DNA from: Cunninghamia lanceolata
Taxonomy: Eukaryota; Streptophyta; Pinopsida; Cupressales; Cupressaceae
DNA length: 64,000 nucleotides
Reading direction: 5' to 3'
Assembly: GCA_027924645.1 (NCBI GenBank)
Contig: BSBN01000047.1
Location: 6,696,001-6,760,000, forward strand
The notes below the pieces were generated by a model. That model had not been told where the DNA came from and did no database searches. It saw nothing but the letters and a program-made list of their open reading frames with translations. The translations under genes and the position numbers were made by a program. This document shows, one piece after another, positions 33,701 to 45,865 of this stretch. Within the stretch, counting starts at the first letter, position 1. Each line of letters begins with the position of its first letter.

Positions 33701-35289
33701 ATTGATGTGTGATTCACCTTCTGAGATATGGTTAACAACATAGTCAAAGCTAACATTTGTGTAGTTTGCATTGTTAGAGCCACTGTTATTTCTGTTGGAA
33801 GGTCCTCCCTGCTCGTAGTTAGGAAGAGGATCCTTGAATGCCTGATGATCGTTGTTGGAGGTATGTCCATGAGATTGTCCATTGACGAAGATTTTGTTTT
33901 TCTCTATTAAGTCTTGGATTATATGCTTGAGTGCAATACAATCATTTGTCTTGTGCCCCCTGTTTCAGTGGTATTCGCAGAAGTCATTGTCATTCCACCA
34001 GTGGGGTTTGACCTTTGGTTCATACTCTCGTGCTGAGGGAAGCGTTATGAGATTGTTGGTGATTAGCTTCGATAGGGCAGTTTCTAGTGACTCATCCAAA
34101 GGTGTGAACTTTCTCCTAGCCCGAAAGTTGGTAAACCTAGATTCGGTATTTCTTGGTTTGTTTTGCGGGGGGTTATTTTGAGGTGTTGATAGGTTGAAAA
34201 TTGGTTGCTTAGGTGCCACATTCTTCGTGTCCACCACCCCATCATTCACAACATTCTTGTTTTTCATCTAGAATCTAGGTTTGTCATTGTTGGTGTTGGT
34301 ATTGGGAGAGTCTTTATAGAGCTTAATTTGGCCTTTTGCGATTAGGGCTTTTTCTATGATGAGGCCCATCTCAATGACCTTGCTAAAAGAAGTAGGACAT
34401 TAGATTTGGATTTGGTAACTTAGGTCTGTTTGCAGATAGTGGATAAACATCTCTAGCATTTGTTTCTCTGCATTTGGTGTGGGCACTTGCTTGCCAGTTG
34501 TCTCCATCTCTGTAAGAAGGCAGCAAAAGATTCTCCTCCTTTATGTTTGGTGTTACAAAGATCCAATATTGAGGTGTCGTGCTCAATATTGTAAGAGAAG
34601 TGGGTAACAAATTTGTCTACAAGCTCATTGAAGGTTTTAATACCGGGTGGCAGTCTAGAGGCCCATTCCATGGCTTGCCCACCTAGGCTTCATGGGAAGA
34701 GTCGCATAAGGTAGGTATCGTTGTGTGCGACCTTGAGACAAGCAGCATTGAATTCTTTGATGTGATCCCTTGGGTCACCTTTTCCTCTATATTTGTCAAA
34801 CTTAGGCACCTCAAATTTTGAGGGGAAAGGTATCATGACCAAGGCCTTATCAAAAGGATACGGTGAAATATCCTCTAGGGTGTAATGTTTTGTCAAGGCT
34901 CCCATTTTCATGTCTAAAAAATGTTGTTGGAGAGCTTCAAATTTTTGGTTCATTAGACTTAGGGCATCCAAGGAGTCAATTGTTGCTTTGCTCATATCCG
35001 TGGGTATTTCATCATGTCTACTTCCTTCAAGGATTCTCTCTTCGTCAGTTTCTTTGAGAGCCTCCACGTCATAATCCTTAGGGAGTTTGACTCCTAGACT
35101 TGCTAGATGTAAAAAGAGTTTTGTTGGGTCTTGGGCAATCACTCCTTCTAATAGGCATTGAAATTTTGGGTCATGTTGCGTGTGAAGGATCTCGTCCATA
35201 GAAATTTCTTCTTCATTTTTGTGAGTGTTTGGAATCATTTTCTCAGCCATTTCTAACTGTTTTTGTTTTTGTAACCTAGTTAAGACCAT
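33701..35289 (-). pseudogene. C1: gag
   Basis: Start MVLTRLQKQKQLEMAEK at 35289. The Gag core includes VPKFDKYRGKGDPRDHIKEF, TYLMRLFP then a stop (Arg in C2), and GGQAMEWASRLPPG with FKTFNELVDKF-like sequence, characteristic of plant Tat/Athila capsid domains. A 14-bp insertion near 34455, bounded by a repeated CAAATGC, shifts the frame relative to C2. A zinc-knuckle-like motif near 33970 reads CEYH, TGA, NRGHKTNDC; the TGA (33965-33967) also occurs in C2. Confidence 0.82.
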
Positions 35290-35477
35290 GCAAGGGTGGT
35301 AAATAAATGGGATGGAGTAAGATTGGAAAATTTGAGCAAGGTGCTAGAATGAGACAAGGTTTTAGCAACGCTCTTCTTAGATCTAGTTGGTGCCAAACAA
35401 AGTGGGGTATACAAAAGTGATAGTCTAAGTAAGGATGTTAGAAATCCGTATACTTGATATTGACTAGTCTTGCACAA
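35280..35477 (-). other. C1: upstream ORF overlapping the gag start
   Basis: A 65-codon ATG ORF ends with TAA at 35280-35282, overlapping the gag ATG (35287-35289) in another frame. C2 has the same ORF at 48526-48723 with few changes. The product (SLLRLSLLYTPLCLAPTRSK) matches nothing known. Recent duplication alone explains its conservation, so coding is not demonstrated. Confidence 0.35.
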
Positions 35478-35769
35478 CCCTCTAGTGGAGTTCTGAAAGG
35501 ATAAGTAACCCTTGGTAATGGAGCCTCGCTAGGTTTTGTTTGAGGTTTTGATTTTGATCAAGAATAATTTGGCTATGACCTTGTTGGAAATTTGGAAGAA
35601 GATTTTGGCAAGATTTTGGATGAGCAAGTAGCTATGGTGCGGAAAAAAAGGAGAAATGGTTGATTTGCAAAGTCTCAATTAGATTTTGAAAAATTGAAAC
35701 AGGTTTTGAAGATGGCTTTTGAAAAGTTTTCGACAGTTTTGCTCTTGGAAGGTACTAGATTTTGTTCTC

Positions 35770-35925
35770 TAGTTCAAATGCGCAACAACAGGAGTCAAAT
35801 GTGCCAGAAGTCGGAGTGAATGCACAATTCTGTGTTTGTTTAAATGTGCCGCATAATCATATGCACAAGAAGTCAAAGCAGATGCGCAAGAAGTCGAGGC
35901 AAATGCACAATTCTAGCTTTTTTGC
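35770..35925. repeat. C1 leader: inner ATGCGCAA motif block
   Basis: Plus strand words AATGCGCAACA, ATGTGCCAGAAGTC, ATGCACAAT, ATGCGCAAGAAGTC recur every 20-30 bp. The orientation is opposite to the block at 23855-24240. C2 equivalent: 49020-49175. Confidence 0.65.
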
Positions 35926-37149
35926 TTGTTTTCTCTGAATTTTGGAAAAAAAATTGGATCATTTTTCAAGATTTTTCAGTGTTTTTGGTTTGAAAAACTT
36001 GGTGTTTTCTGATGAGGTTGATATTCAATTATGGCAAAAACACAGCAAACACATAGAAGTTTTCCATGATTTTTATCTTTTTATATTTTTTTGTGTTTTT
36101 GGACTATTATGACTCATAACAAATACAACCTAGGCTGGATGAGACAATATTTATTGAATCCTCTAGCTGTGCCACTCAAAGCATGTAGCTCTAGGATCTA
36201 GTAGCACCGGCTCCCATCTACATCACTCACTTCTCGCGCATACCAGATCCTGGTTTCCTTAGGCTCGTCCCCACACCGAACCTTAGGATTGTCCCTGCTA
36301 CCTCTACTAAGAGTCACTTGAATCGAGGACGCTTCAAGAGCTCCACCCTTTGCATCAACGAATAGGGGTTTTTGGCTTGCTACACAATTGGTTCTTAGTT
36401 AGGGCAACCGTTCAAGTGGTTACACATGCGGCGGCGCTACTCTCCGTTATGGAGTCTCCTAGCCTCAAAGGGTTACACCTATGAGGGTTTTGGGGGAGGT
36501 TGGCCGTCAGTGTAACACAACAGCACTCGTTGCTTGAGGTTTTCACCTCAAGCACAATTTATTTTAAGTGGCTTGGTAGGGCTTGGCTTTAGCCTGTTAC
36601 CACTCAGGGTTGTTCCCACTTGGACAAGCGTGCATCCAAGGGCAGGCCCCCCTAAAGGTTTGACAAATAGAATGACAAGTCTGGCACTTTGATCACCCAG
36701 TTAAGGGGAGAGCATAAGCCTATTGTCATTCGCAAGCACAGAAGAGACTTGTTAATCCAACCTAGGTAAAAATAGAAAAACTAAATGGGCTACTCTACTT
36801 GTGCACTCACACGATTGTTAACTTGGAAGTGTTTAGATCATAGCAATATTCATTTCCCATTTGTTAACTTTGAAAGTGATTAAGACATAGCGTTGTTCAT
36901 TTCCCGTTTGTAAAGATAGCAGTGGTTAAACTAGAAAATAAATCAACAATACACCGATAGCACTAAGGTTCAGTTACTTCCTTCCTAGTTAGAAAACTAT
37001 GTGAAGTTTGTTATGAAATGCACTTGTTCCTTTCACCCCTAGTTAGTCTAAGTGAACTTAGGCAAAATATCTGGATGACCTAATCCAGCCACTACTCTTG
37101 CAAAACTGATGTTAGCTCAACATGCAAAAATTAGAAACCGTACAACAAA

Positions 37150-37490
37150 AAAGCATAAGACAGATGCACAACACTGTAACCTGAATACGCAGAAATAGGG
37201 AGTGTATGCATCTTTGTATAGAAGCACAAGAATAGAAAGCAGATGCGTAATATCACGAGGTATATGCGCAATAACAACAGATGCACCATTTGACAGAACA
37301 GATGCGCAAAAAGATAGGGTAAATGCGCAACTTGGACAGATGCGCAATTAGACAGAGTGTATGCGTAAGTTGAACTCAAGTGTCGTAGCCAAGGTTGGAT
37401 GCACAACTGTGGAGGTCAGATGCGCCAAAAAATTAGATGCGTAGCCTCGGGAGGTGTATGCACCGTTTTAGAAGTCGAATGCGCAAAAAC
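37150..37490. repeat. C1 leader: outer ATGCGCAA motif block
   Basis: About fifteen copies of CAGATGCGCAA, AAATGCGCAA, ATGCGCC and decayed forms (ATGCACA, ATGCGTA) spaced 15-30 bp. C2 equivalent: 50410-50745. Differences between copies are mainly CpG changes. Confidence 0.7.
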
Positions 37491-37573
37491 TCTCTGTCAA
37501 AGACCTGTTTGTCACCTGTACGGACCTGTCTACAAGAAAACTCAGATTTTTTTTATTAGTAGAGGGGCAAGGG

Positions 37574-37590
37574 CCCCATGGTGGGCGCCA
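37574..37590 (-). promoter_or_regulatory. C1: primer-binding site next to LTR2
   Basis: Minus strand after the LTR end CCTCACA reads TTT then TGGCGCCCACCATGGGG. It starts with TGG as required to pair with a tRNA 3' CCA. The tRNA species was not assigned. Confidence 0.65.
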
Positions 37591-37593
37591 AAA

Positions 37594-38255
37594 TGTGAGG
37601 GGAAAAATAGGTTAATCAATAAGATTATAAAAACCCTAACATCTGTAGAATCTAAAGATAAAAGGAGATTAAAACAAATAACAAATAATACCTTGCACCT
37701 TTACCTTTCACCTTCCATAGTTCGCCTATCTTTCTTTGATCTTGATTGTGAAGCCCTCAGAAGCTAGTTGCTTGCTTGCTTGTTGAAGATGACAAAGGAA
37801 GAATAGCTGTGATACTTATGTATTTGAAGATGAGCTTCAAATACAGAAATGGAGTATGAATGAGAATGCTTAAATGGAAGTAGGGGTGCCAAAGGCGCGC
37901 CGATATCTCTGCAGCATAAGTTTACACAAAATCCCGATATGAAATGAAGAGAAGAAGGTTGTATTTATAGAAGAGAGTGAGGGAAGATCAATGGTTGAGA
38001 AGAAAAGAAGGAATCAATGGAGGAGGATTGTTGAGGAATGTGCATCCAATAGAAGAAGGACACATGTCATTCCAAAAGCAGCTTAGTTGAATTAACTCCT
38101 CTCTTGATGAGGATAAGATTTGATTTTCTTAAATTAGAATTTATTTTTCAAATTTAAGAGAAGATTTGCTTTAAAGATGTTTTAAAACTGATTTTACTTT
38201 TGTAACTCAGAGTTTTGCTTTTGTGTGACAAGAGGAAGGTTATTTTTGGAAGATA
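37594..38255 (-). repeat. C: LTR2 (middle LTR), truncated
   Basis: Matches LTR1 22274-22935, then jumps at 38252-38255 (GATA shared by both sides) into sequence equivalent to 24930 inside the antisense PMD gene. The U3 start with the AT palindromes, the polypurine tract, the GCGCAT block and the beginning of the PMD gene are missing from this copy. TATA box at 37961-37970 is kept. Confidence 0.87.
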
Positions 38256-39602
38256 TGCCCAGATAGGAGAGCGCACGGCTTCCCAATCAGCTGGGGGAGA
38301 GTGCTAGAGAGTATGATCATAGACGAGTCCCTGTATGTGTGGGGGGTGTGTGTGCTTGCACACTTATATAGAGACATGCACCAAATGGTTTATCACAGAG
38401 GAGTCAGTTTATCTGCGGGTACGTCGCTGTTGCAGTTTTGGTTGTGGGAGCACATTGCTATCACATGGCTGATATGCGTATTTCACAGGCAAAGGAGTGA
38501 GCCCTATAGTTACGGCTATGCAGGTGTGATTTCCCAGCACAGGCTGGGGAAGTTGGAGTACTAGAGGCATGCTTTTGATGGTGTAGATGCAGTTGTCTAG
38601 AGGCCGTACATTGATTGCAAGGTATGGGACGACGAGGCAGATGAGCTGCCTTATTGCTTCTAGATGAGATGGCTTATTGGCAGGACTCAGTATATTTTGG
38701 AGTGACAGATTGTCAGCCAAGTTCAGAGACATTTTGGCTGTGTACAGGACAGACCACATGGTGAGGCATGCTTTGCCAAGACTCACGCAGAGAGGTATAG
38801 GTGGGGTCCTGTGGCATCTTACGAGGAGGCATTGGCCGATTTTCAACATATTCCCTATGCAGCCTGGCCGATGAGGAGAGACATAGTAGATGTTGGCATG
38901 ACGCCAGACTATGAGGAGTGGTTCACGGCGCACCCATTCCTGAGGTACTCAGGACCAGGAGAGTTGGCTCCTAGTATTGATGAGGAGGGTGCAGCGGGTA
39001 GGAGGAGGAGAGATCAGGGAGATGATGGGAGACTGAGACAGAGGCAGAGGGTCGGAGAGGGGCTTGTGGGCTAGCAGGCAGTTGGATAGGCACAGGTCCA
39101 GGGGCCAGTTTAGCTAGAGGTAGCACAGAGACAGATGTCACCGCCGTAGCAGGTGTCACAACCGATACAGGGACAGGTGCTAGCGCAACAGGTGGCACAG
39201 GCAGAGTAGGTCCCACAGCCTGATGTGCATCAGCAAGATATGGTTTTGTTATAGAGCCAGATTAGGCAGCTGAGGGCTCATCTGAGAGCCACGGAGTCAC
39301 AGAGAGAGTCAGATGCGACTCAGATATCAGAGTTGACGAGGGAGAGAGATGCAACCTTAGCTAGCATGCGGGCTATGAGGGCAGAGAGAGATGCAGCCGT
39401 GAAGGCCATGGGCATAGATGGGACATCTAGTTTTTTTGTTTCACAGGTGCAGCAGGCACAGGCACAGGTGGTCCAGGTGCAGAGTGAGCTAACTAGAGCC
39501 CAGGCACAGGCTCAGTATTATAGGGGATTATATCACGGTGCTGTGCCAGCGAGTCAGAGGCAGCGCAAAGTGCAGGTGGGTCTCGTTCTGCAGGCTCAGT
39601 GA
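38256..39602 (+). pseudogene. C2: antisense PMD gene, 5' truncated
   Basis: Starts within the PMD domain at the deletion junction. It keeps LYVWGVCVLAHLYRDMHQ in one frame (six G where C1 has seven), LLQFWLWEHIAIT, PYAAWPMRRDIVD, the R-rich RRRRDQGDDGRLRQRQR and the coiled-coil tail RERDATLASMRAMRAERDAA to a stop near 39600. Stops at 38703-38705 (TGA) and TAG codons in the Q-rich part are shared with C1. It cannot encode a complete PMD. Confidence 0.72.
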
Positions 39603-41704
39603 GGGGCCCACTACTGGTAGGGGGGATAGAGGAGCGGCTAGTGTGGGGAGCAACATGCCCCAGCAGCAGGGTTAGACAGACCCAGATACTTGTACTAGTT
39701 TTGATTGTATCATAGCACATTTGCGATAGAGGACTAAGATAGCTGATATATGTACTTTTATTCTAAGACATATATCACCATTTGTTGTATACATTTATGA
39801 AATGACTCTGAGATTGGATAGAGATTGTGATATATTGTACATTTGGACATGTGTTTGATGTTTATGTGATGATGCTGTTGTTTCTTGATCTATATGCATG
39901 GGCTATATATGTGATGCTTTGATGTTTATATGCTATGAATGCAACTTATCTTGTGATGTGTTATATGTGATGCATACTAAATGAATGATTTTGATTTATG
40001 CAAATGCTAATGTGGATGGATATGATTTATGCAGTTCTATATGTATGTGACCTATATTTTTTATTTTCTTTGGATATGATATATGGATGCACATGTATGT
40101 GGATGACCTAAAAAATGTATGGAAATTGATCTAATGCACTTATGTATGCAGATGATGTACTCATATGAATGACTATCTCATGTGATATGATATGTAACTT
40201 ATATGCTATTTTTTTGATATGTCCAAATGTACTCAATCAACACAGAGATGATGCAGATGAGTGGAAAAGGAGAAGAAGAAATATTGGTTTTCTTTTGATA
40301 CTGCAAGACTTCTTTATTGCATAGACGATATGGATTTGCTAGATATGAGACGGATACGGATGTGGATTTGTCATCTTTGTAAGGCTTTTTACTTTCATCA
40401 TTGGGCACTTTTTGGTATTTTTTCGCTTTTTGAAATGTGGTAAGAAAATACAAGCATCTAGGTATAATTAGACTGAGATGACCTGAGTATCGCTTACCTG
40501 GATTTTGATATAGCAAGTTGATACAAGCATTTAGTCAAACTTGAATCTAGATGACCTGAGTACTTCTTGCATTTTAATAGACAAGGATTGCCCCGTTTCA
40601 TGTTTAGACCTCAGAGTCCTCGATGATCTTTTGCTGATCACGTCGTTAGACATAAGTCGTCACATTACTAAAGTTAATCCACAAGCAGCAGACAAAGAAA
40701 AATTATGCCTCCATCATAGCATCTCTAGCTTGTGGCATCCTTGAGTAGCATAGGAAGACATAACGACAAAAATTCAAGACCTTGTAAATTAACCTGTGGA
40801 GAAAACTTCTTTGCATTAGATGTGTCTTTTTCCATAATTGATACAGAATCATTTTTAGTGTTTTGATATGGTGTTGCGCTTTGTTTAGGACAGGCTGATG
40901 TTTTGAGCCAAGGACTTTTCTTGTTGGGTAGCTTGCTTTGTTGCTCTTGCTTGTCTAGTGAAAGGTATCACAATCCTTTATTGGCATCCTCTTAGAATAG
41001 TGGCACTCAAGAATCCAAATCTGTAACTAGGTTGAGGAGTTGCCCCCAGTTTAGACAACGATCGACTTATTATGGGTGAGACGACAGACAGATATGGAGA
41101 GACGGACCCTAATGGACTGACCTAGTGCCTTAGGGGCTCATTGCTATATGGCCTTGCCTACGTGACATCACAGAGGCAACGTAGTTCGGGGTAAACCCTG
41201 ATGGACCTAAGACCTAGGTGATAGAAAGACATAGAAATGGGATGGACTCGGACTGAATAGAAGGACTAGACATGGGATGGACGGGAAAGTGGAGCGAAGT
41301 GAAGTGAAGTGAAGCCTCAGGGGTGCATTAAGAATGGCCTTGCCTACATGATAACTCAGATGTGACATAGTTCGACGACGGTTCAAAGGACTAGTTCAAG
41401 ATGAACGATATGATGGACACAAGAGACATGAAGTTAGAACGGATGGAGGAAGTGGTATGTCGCAAATAGCGCCTATTTACCAGGTTTTCACCACTTGCTT
41501 TTATTTGCATGAGAAGCTAGAAGTACACATGACACTTGTTTGCTAGGTTCTCACCATGGTATCTATCCTAGGCACCTGTTTGCCAGGTTTTCACTGTAGG
41601 ACGATTTTTTTGTTATTTTCTCATTTTTTTGGTTTTTTTGTTCTATTTTTTATCACTTTTTTGATTTTTTTGGATTTTTTTAGGACTCCCTTACATTGGG
41701 GTTT
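39603..41704. other. C2: 3' internal region between PMD gene and integrase
   Basis: Near-identical counterpart of 26277-28424, including the T-rich tract (41600-41680). No gene recognised. Confidence 0.5.
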
Positions 41705-42910
41705 TTAGTTATAGAACTTGCGAAGGTGCATGCTATTGATAGGGTTGTCGAATAGTTCACCTTTAGATGTAGCCAATTGATATGCCCCCGATCCATAAGC
41801 TGTGATGATGACATAGGGACCTAGCCAGTTAGGTTCAAACTTTCCTTTCTTTTCTCTGTCTTGCTGATTTCTAGGATTTTCTATTAGGACTAGGTCACCG
41901 ACTTGGAATATCTGGGGTTTTACTTTGTGATTGTAGCTTCTGGACATGCGTTATTGATATGCTTTCAAGTGGTTAAAGGCCTGTTCCCTTCACTCTTTGA
42001 GCAGCTCTAATTCTTGGAGTCTAGTTACTCTGTACTCTTCATCTGATATGAAGCCTTTTAATGAGACTCGCAAGGATGGGATCTCAACTTCAATGGGCAA
42101 GATAGCTTCAGATCCATAGACTACGGAGTATGGTGTTGTATCTGTGGGTGTGCGGATGCTTGTGTGGTAGGCCCACAACGCGGGATTTAGTTGGACATGC
42201 CAATCACGGCTAGCATCATTAACAGTCTTTTTTAGGATTTTCAGGATGGTTTTATTTGATGCCTCAACTTGGTCGTTACCTTGTGGGTAGTAGGGCGTTG
42301 AAAAGCAGTGCTGGATATGGAATTTGTCACATAGTTCCCTGACATCTTGGTTTTTGAATGGTCATCCACTATTCATGATAATGGGCGAAGGGACACCATA
42401 ATGACAAATGATATAGTTCAGGATAAATGAGGCAATCTATTTGCCTGTGATGTTGGCTAAGGGCACGGCTTCAATCCACTTCATGAAGTACTCTATGGCA
42501 GTGATTATGAATTTATGGCTGCTTGAGGAGGGACAGTGAATCTTGCCCACTAAGTCAAGTCCCCACTGACAGAAAGGCTAAGGAGTCATTAATGGTTGTA
42601 GCTCCTGTGCTGGTGCATGTATCAGGTTCCCATGGATTTGGCACTTTTTGCATTTCTTTACAAACTGATAGGAGTCTTGTTCCATAGTTGGCCAGTAGTA
42701 CCCCATACGGATGAGTTTCTTGGCTTCTGTAGGGCCACTAGAGTGAGCCCCGCATATACCGTCATGTACTTGGCATAGGGCGGTTTGATATTCCTCACTA
42801 TCGAGACACCTGAGGAGAGTATCATCGAGACCTCGGTGATATAGGGTGTTGGTGACAATGGCATACCCGGATGCCTGCCGGATGAAGGTTCTTTTTTGGT
42901 TACTGGAGAG
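41705..42910 (-). pseudogene. C2: integrase
   Basis: C-terminal part is well preserved (MSRSYNHKVKPQIFQVGDLV, WLGPYVIITAYGSGAYQLAT; 41947-41705). The core shares the TGA at 42362-42364 with C1. Its second catalytic Asp is lost: the TDNG of C1 reads MNSG here. Upstream zinc-binding residues are still visible. Confidence 0.8.
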
Positions 42911-43051
42911 GTCGAGTGGGAGGGTATTCTATTTTAGATAGGCAAATATTTTACCATAGAGAGGGGAATCAGCTCCTACGATGTGGTATATGATATTGGA
43001 TTCTGGGGTGTCATAAGCAGGATAGGACACTGGCTCTATTAAGAACTCATA

Positions 43052-43450
43052 TCATGTTTGATGACCTGGAATGTTGAGGAGAGATGTGATTGTAGCCATT
43101 GCGTCTACAGCTTTGTTCTTGATCCTTAGTATCTGTTCGAATGATATCTTGACGAAATATTCCTTGAAGTCATCTACCATTCGTTTGTAAGGAATCAGTT
43201 TCTCATCATTCGTTTGGTAGTCGTCATTTACTTTGTTGATGACCCATTGTGAGTCACCATAGACTTGAAGTTCCTTGATGTTCCACTCAACTACTAGCTT
43301 GATACCGATGACCAGAGTCTCGTATTCCACTACATTGTTAGTGCAAGGGAACATTAAACTGTATGACTTTGGAATAGTGTCACCATTAGGTGTGATTAAT
43401 AAGATATCTGCCCCCGATCCATGTTGAGTGTAGGAGCTATCAAAGTACAT
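43052..43450 (-). pseudogene. C2: archaeal-type RNase H (aRNH)
   Basis: MYFDSSYTQHGSG, CTNNVVEYETLVIGIK, QVYGDSQWVI and NKAVDAMATI keep D, E, D, D. A 25-bp loss (equivalent to C1 30204-30228, bounded by repeated AAAG) just upstream shifts the frame from the preceding RNase H. A TAG replaces Trp immediately before MYFD. Confidence 0.8.
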
Positions 43451-43459
43451 TTTCTAGTT

Positions 43460-43938
43460 TGCTGTGTTGACATGGAAGATAGACTCATCTGGAAATTCAA
43501 AGGTGCATCTGCTAGTTGATCTGCAAGCACTTGTCCTTTTATCACTTTTCTATCCACATATTCAATCTCAAACTCGCTGAGAAGCATGACCCATTCTAAT
43601 AATCTACTTATTAAGGTAGCCTTGTTGAGTAAGTATTTGAGTGGATCAATTTTTGCTACCAGTTTAACAGAGTGTGCTAGCATGTAATGTCTCCATTTTT
43701 GTGATGTGAAGACTGCAGCTAGACATGTTCTTTCAATTGGTGTGTATTGCAACTTCTATCCAATGAGTGTTTGACTGATGTAGTAGATAGCCTATTCTTT
43801 TCCATCATAGTTCTGTTTTGCAAGGAGAGCTCCCAGAGCTGTTGGTGTAGCTGAGATATACAGTAATAGAGGCTTGCCCTGAATTGGTGGCATTAATACC
43901 GATGGTTTCATGAGATATTCCTTTAGTTGCTGAAATGT
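43460..43938 (-). pseudogene. C2: degenerate Ty3-type RNase H
   Basis: Contains ISATPTALGALLAKQNYDG, IYYISQTLIG, then QYTPIERTCLAAVFTSQKW and EFEIEYVDRK. The usual first catalytic Asp is Ser, as in C1. One stop after TLIG. Confidence 0.72.
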
Positions 43939-44938
43939 CTATTCACATGACTCGTTCCATTTGAAGGGGACATTTTTGTGTAGCAGATGAGAGATTGGGT
44001 GGCACTTATTTGCCAGTTGGGAAATGAACCTTCTAATAGACTGTAGTTTGCCTTGTAGGGATCTTAATTGAGTTAGATTTTTAGGAGGTGGCATTTCCAT
44101 GATTGCCTTCACCTTAGCGGGATCAACTTCGATACCATTTGCAGACACTATGTATCCCAACAGTTTTCCTGATGTAACCCCAAACACACACTTCTTTGGA
44201 TTAAGTTGCACATTGAACTGTTCCAGTCTGCTAAAGATCTTGTCTAGTATTGCTAGATGCCCTTCTCTTGTGAGAGACTTTACTACCATGTCATCGACGT
44301 AGTCTTCCATTATAGTGTGCATCATATCATGGAAGATTGTTGTCATGGCTCTTTGATATGTTGCCCCAGCATTTTTCAGACCAAACGGCACAACACACCA
44401 GCAGTAAGTGCCCCAAGAACATGTGAAGGAAGTTTTGTGTTGGTCCTCAGGTGGTTATATCTCAAGAAACCATCCATGAGTGACAGCATAGTGTGTCCTG
44501 CCGTGAGATCGACAATCATGTCTATGTTGGGCAGGGGGAGTCATCTTTGGGACAAGCCTTGTTCAAGTCTCTGAAATCATTGCATATTCTTACCTTGCCA
44601 TCTGGTTTAGCCACCGATACTATATTCAAAACCCATTCAGGATAGTCTATAGGCCTGATAAATCTAACGTCTAAGAGTTTCTTTATCTCTTCTTTCACCA
44701 TGAGGGCCACATGCGGATGCATCTTTCTGAGTTTTTGTTTGACTGGTTTAGCTCTCAGAGCTAGAGATAAATGATGCATGATAAGGTTTGGATCTAGCCC
44801 TGACATGTCAGCGTATGTCCATGCAAATTTGATCTATTTTCTTTTGAAGAAATATGTAAATGCTAGTTTTTCATGTTTTGTTAGAGCCTTTGCCATGTGG
44901 ACCATTTTGGAATTATCACCTGTGTTGACATTGATTGC
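43939..44938 (-). pseudogene. C2: reverse transcriptase
   Basis: VRICNDFRDLNKACPKD, then a one-base loss near 44535 and a 13-bp loss near 44450 (relative to C1) shift the frame. MPFGLKNAGATYQRAM, EDYVDDMVVKSL (YVDD intact) and LNPKKCVFGVTSGKLLGY follow at 44391-43939. Otherwise closely similar to C1. Confidence 0.85.
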
Positions 44939-45865
44939 TTATGCCGGTTCTATCAAAATCGACGATCTCTCTTGATGTGTAAGATTGGGGAGAGGGTCAA
45001 GCCTTCCATCTTTCGACACCTCAGAGAGGTTTTCACCATTGAATATGTCTTTATTTTTACTATTTTGATGATCTAACACTGCCGCAGAGTGGTTTTCACC
45101 ATTAGATCGTTCTTTTATTTTGATGTTTTTATGACTGAAAGGCTTGGCTTTCTCTCCAAAATAGGCCTTCTCATTGAGTTCAATAACATGGCCAGCTCTA
45201 TGGTCTCCTGCAGGTATGTGATTTCTAAGCTCAAGATAATTGATGATGGCTTCATCATTTTCGAAGGTGTCTAGCTTAGGGGTGGTGCCTTCTAGGTCCC
45301 AGTTGATAAGTTTAGGGTGTACCAAAGGTAAGAGATCATTAGGTTGGTCTGGTTCAATGGCGTTGATGGTTAGGACAGAGTTATTGAAGGAGTGGACAAA
45401 GTCTGCGATGGTACTCTATATTAGTGGGTCCGTCAAGGGGGGAAACATTCCTTCCTCATGATTTTCACTATTGTTGCTATGCGGGTCGGACTCTAATGGC
45501 CTAGCCCTTGGACCTTTTCCCTCATTGTCATGGGTTGGGTCATACTCGTGGACAACGTCAATATCCTTTTCATGACAAGACATCTCAGAGAGGCTATCCC
45601 ATTTATACTCGTTAGAATCAGTTTCGCTCCCCAGTTGCATTCGCTGAATTTGTTCAACCAGATTACTAGTAGAGGTTTCTGGTTGTTTGCCTTTGTTCTT
45701 GTTAGTTCTATTATTTCTTGGTGCTCTAGTGTAGCCTAGCCCTATAGTGTCCCAGGATGTTAAGGTATGAGGTTGGATGGGTTCAGTGATGCCATCCTTT
45801 CTTGAACCAAGTGGACCATGTCCTTCATACCCCATTCTCTGTAGTATTTGAAAGCCTTGACCGTA
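44939..45865 (-). pseudogene. C2: linker with G-patch motif
   Basis: G-patch-like YGQGFQILQRMGYEGHGPLG at 45865-45776, in frame with the protease upstream and RT downstream. Acidic hydrophilic remainder. TAA at 44939-44941 is shared with C1. Confidence 0.65.

Larger units (their letters stand above)
35478..37573 (-). other. C1: 5' leader between primer site and gag
   Basis: About 2.1 kb, very long for a leader. It holds two blocks of ATGCGCAA-type motifs (35770-35925 and 37150-37490), a T-rich tract (36060-36110) and a structured-looking GC-richer middle (36180-36720). Open frames at 37117-37406 are produced by the motif repeats. No domain recognised. Confidence 0.55.

Noticed and set aside
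37117..37406. Two overlapping minus-strand ORFs rich in C and L, repeated at 50372-50661
   Set aside because: Same explanation: they run through the ATGCGCAA motif block of the leader.
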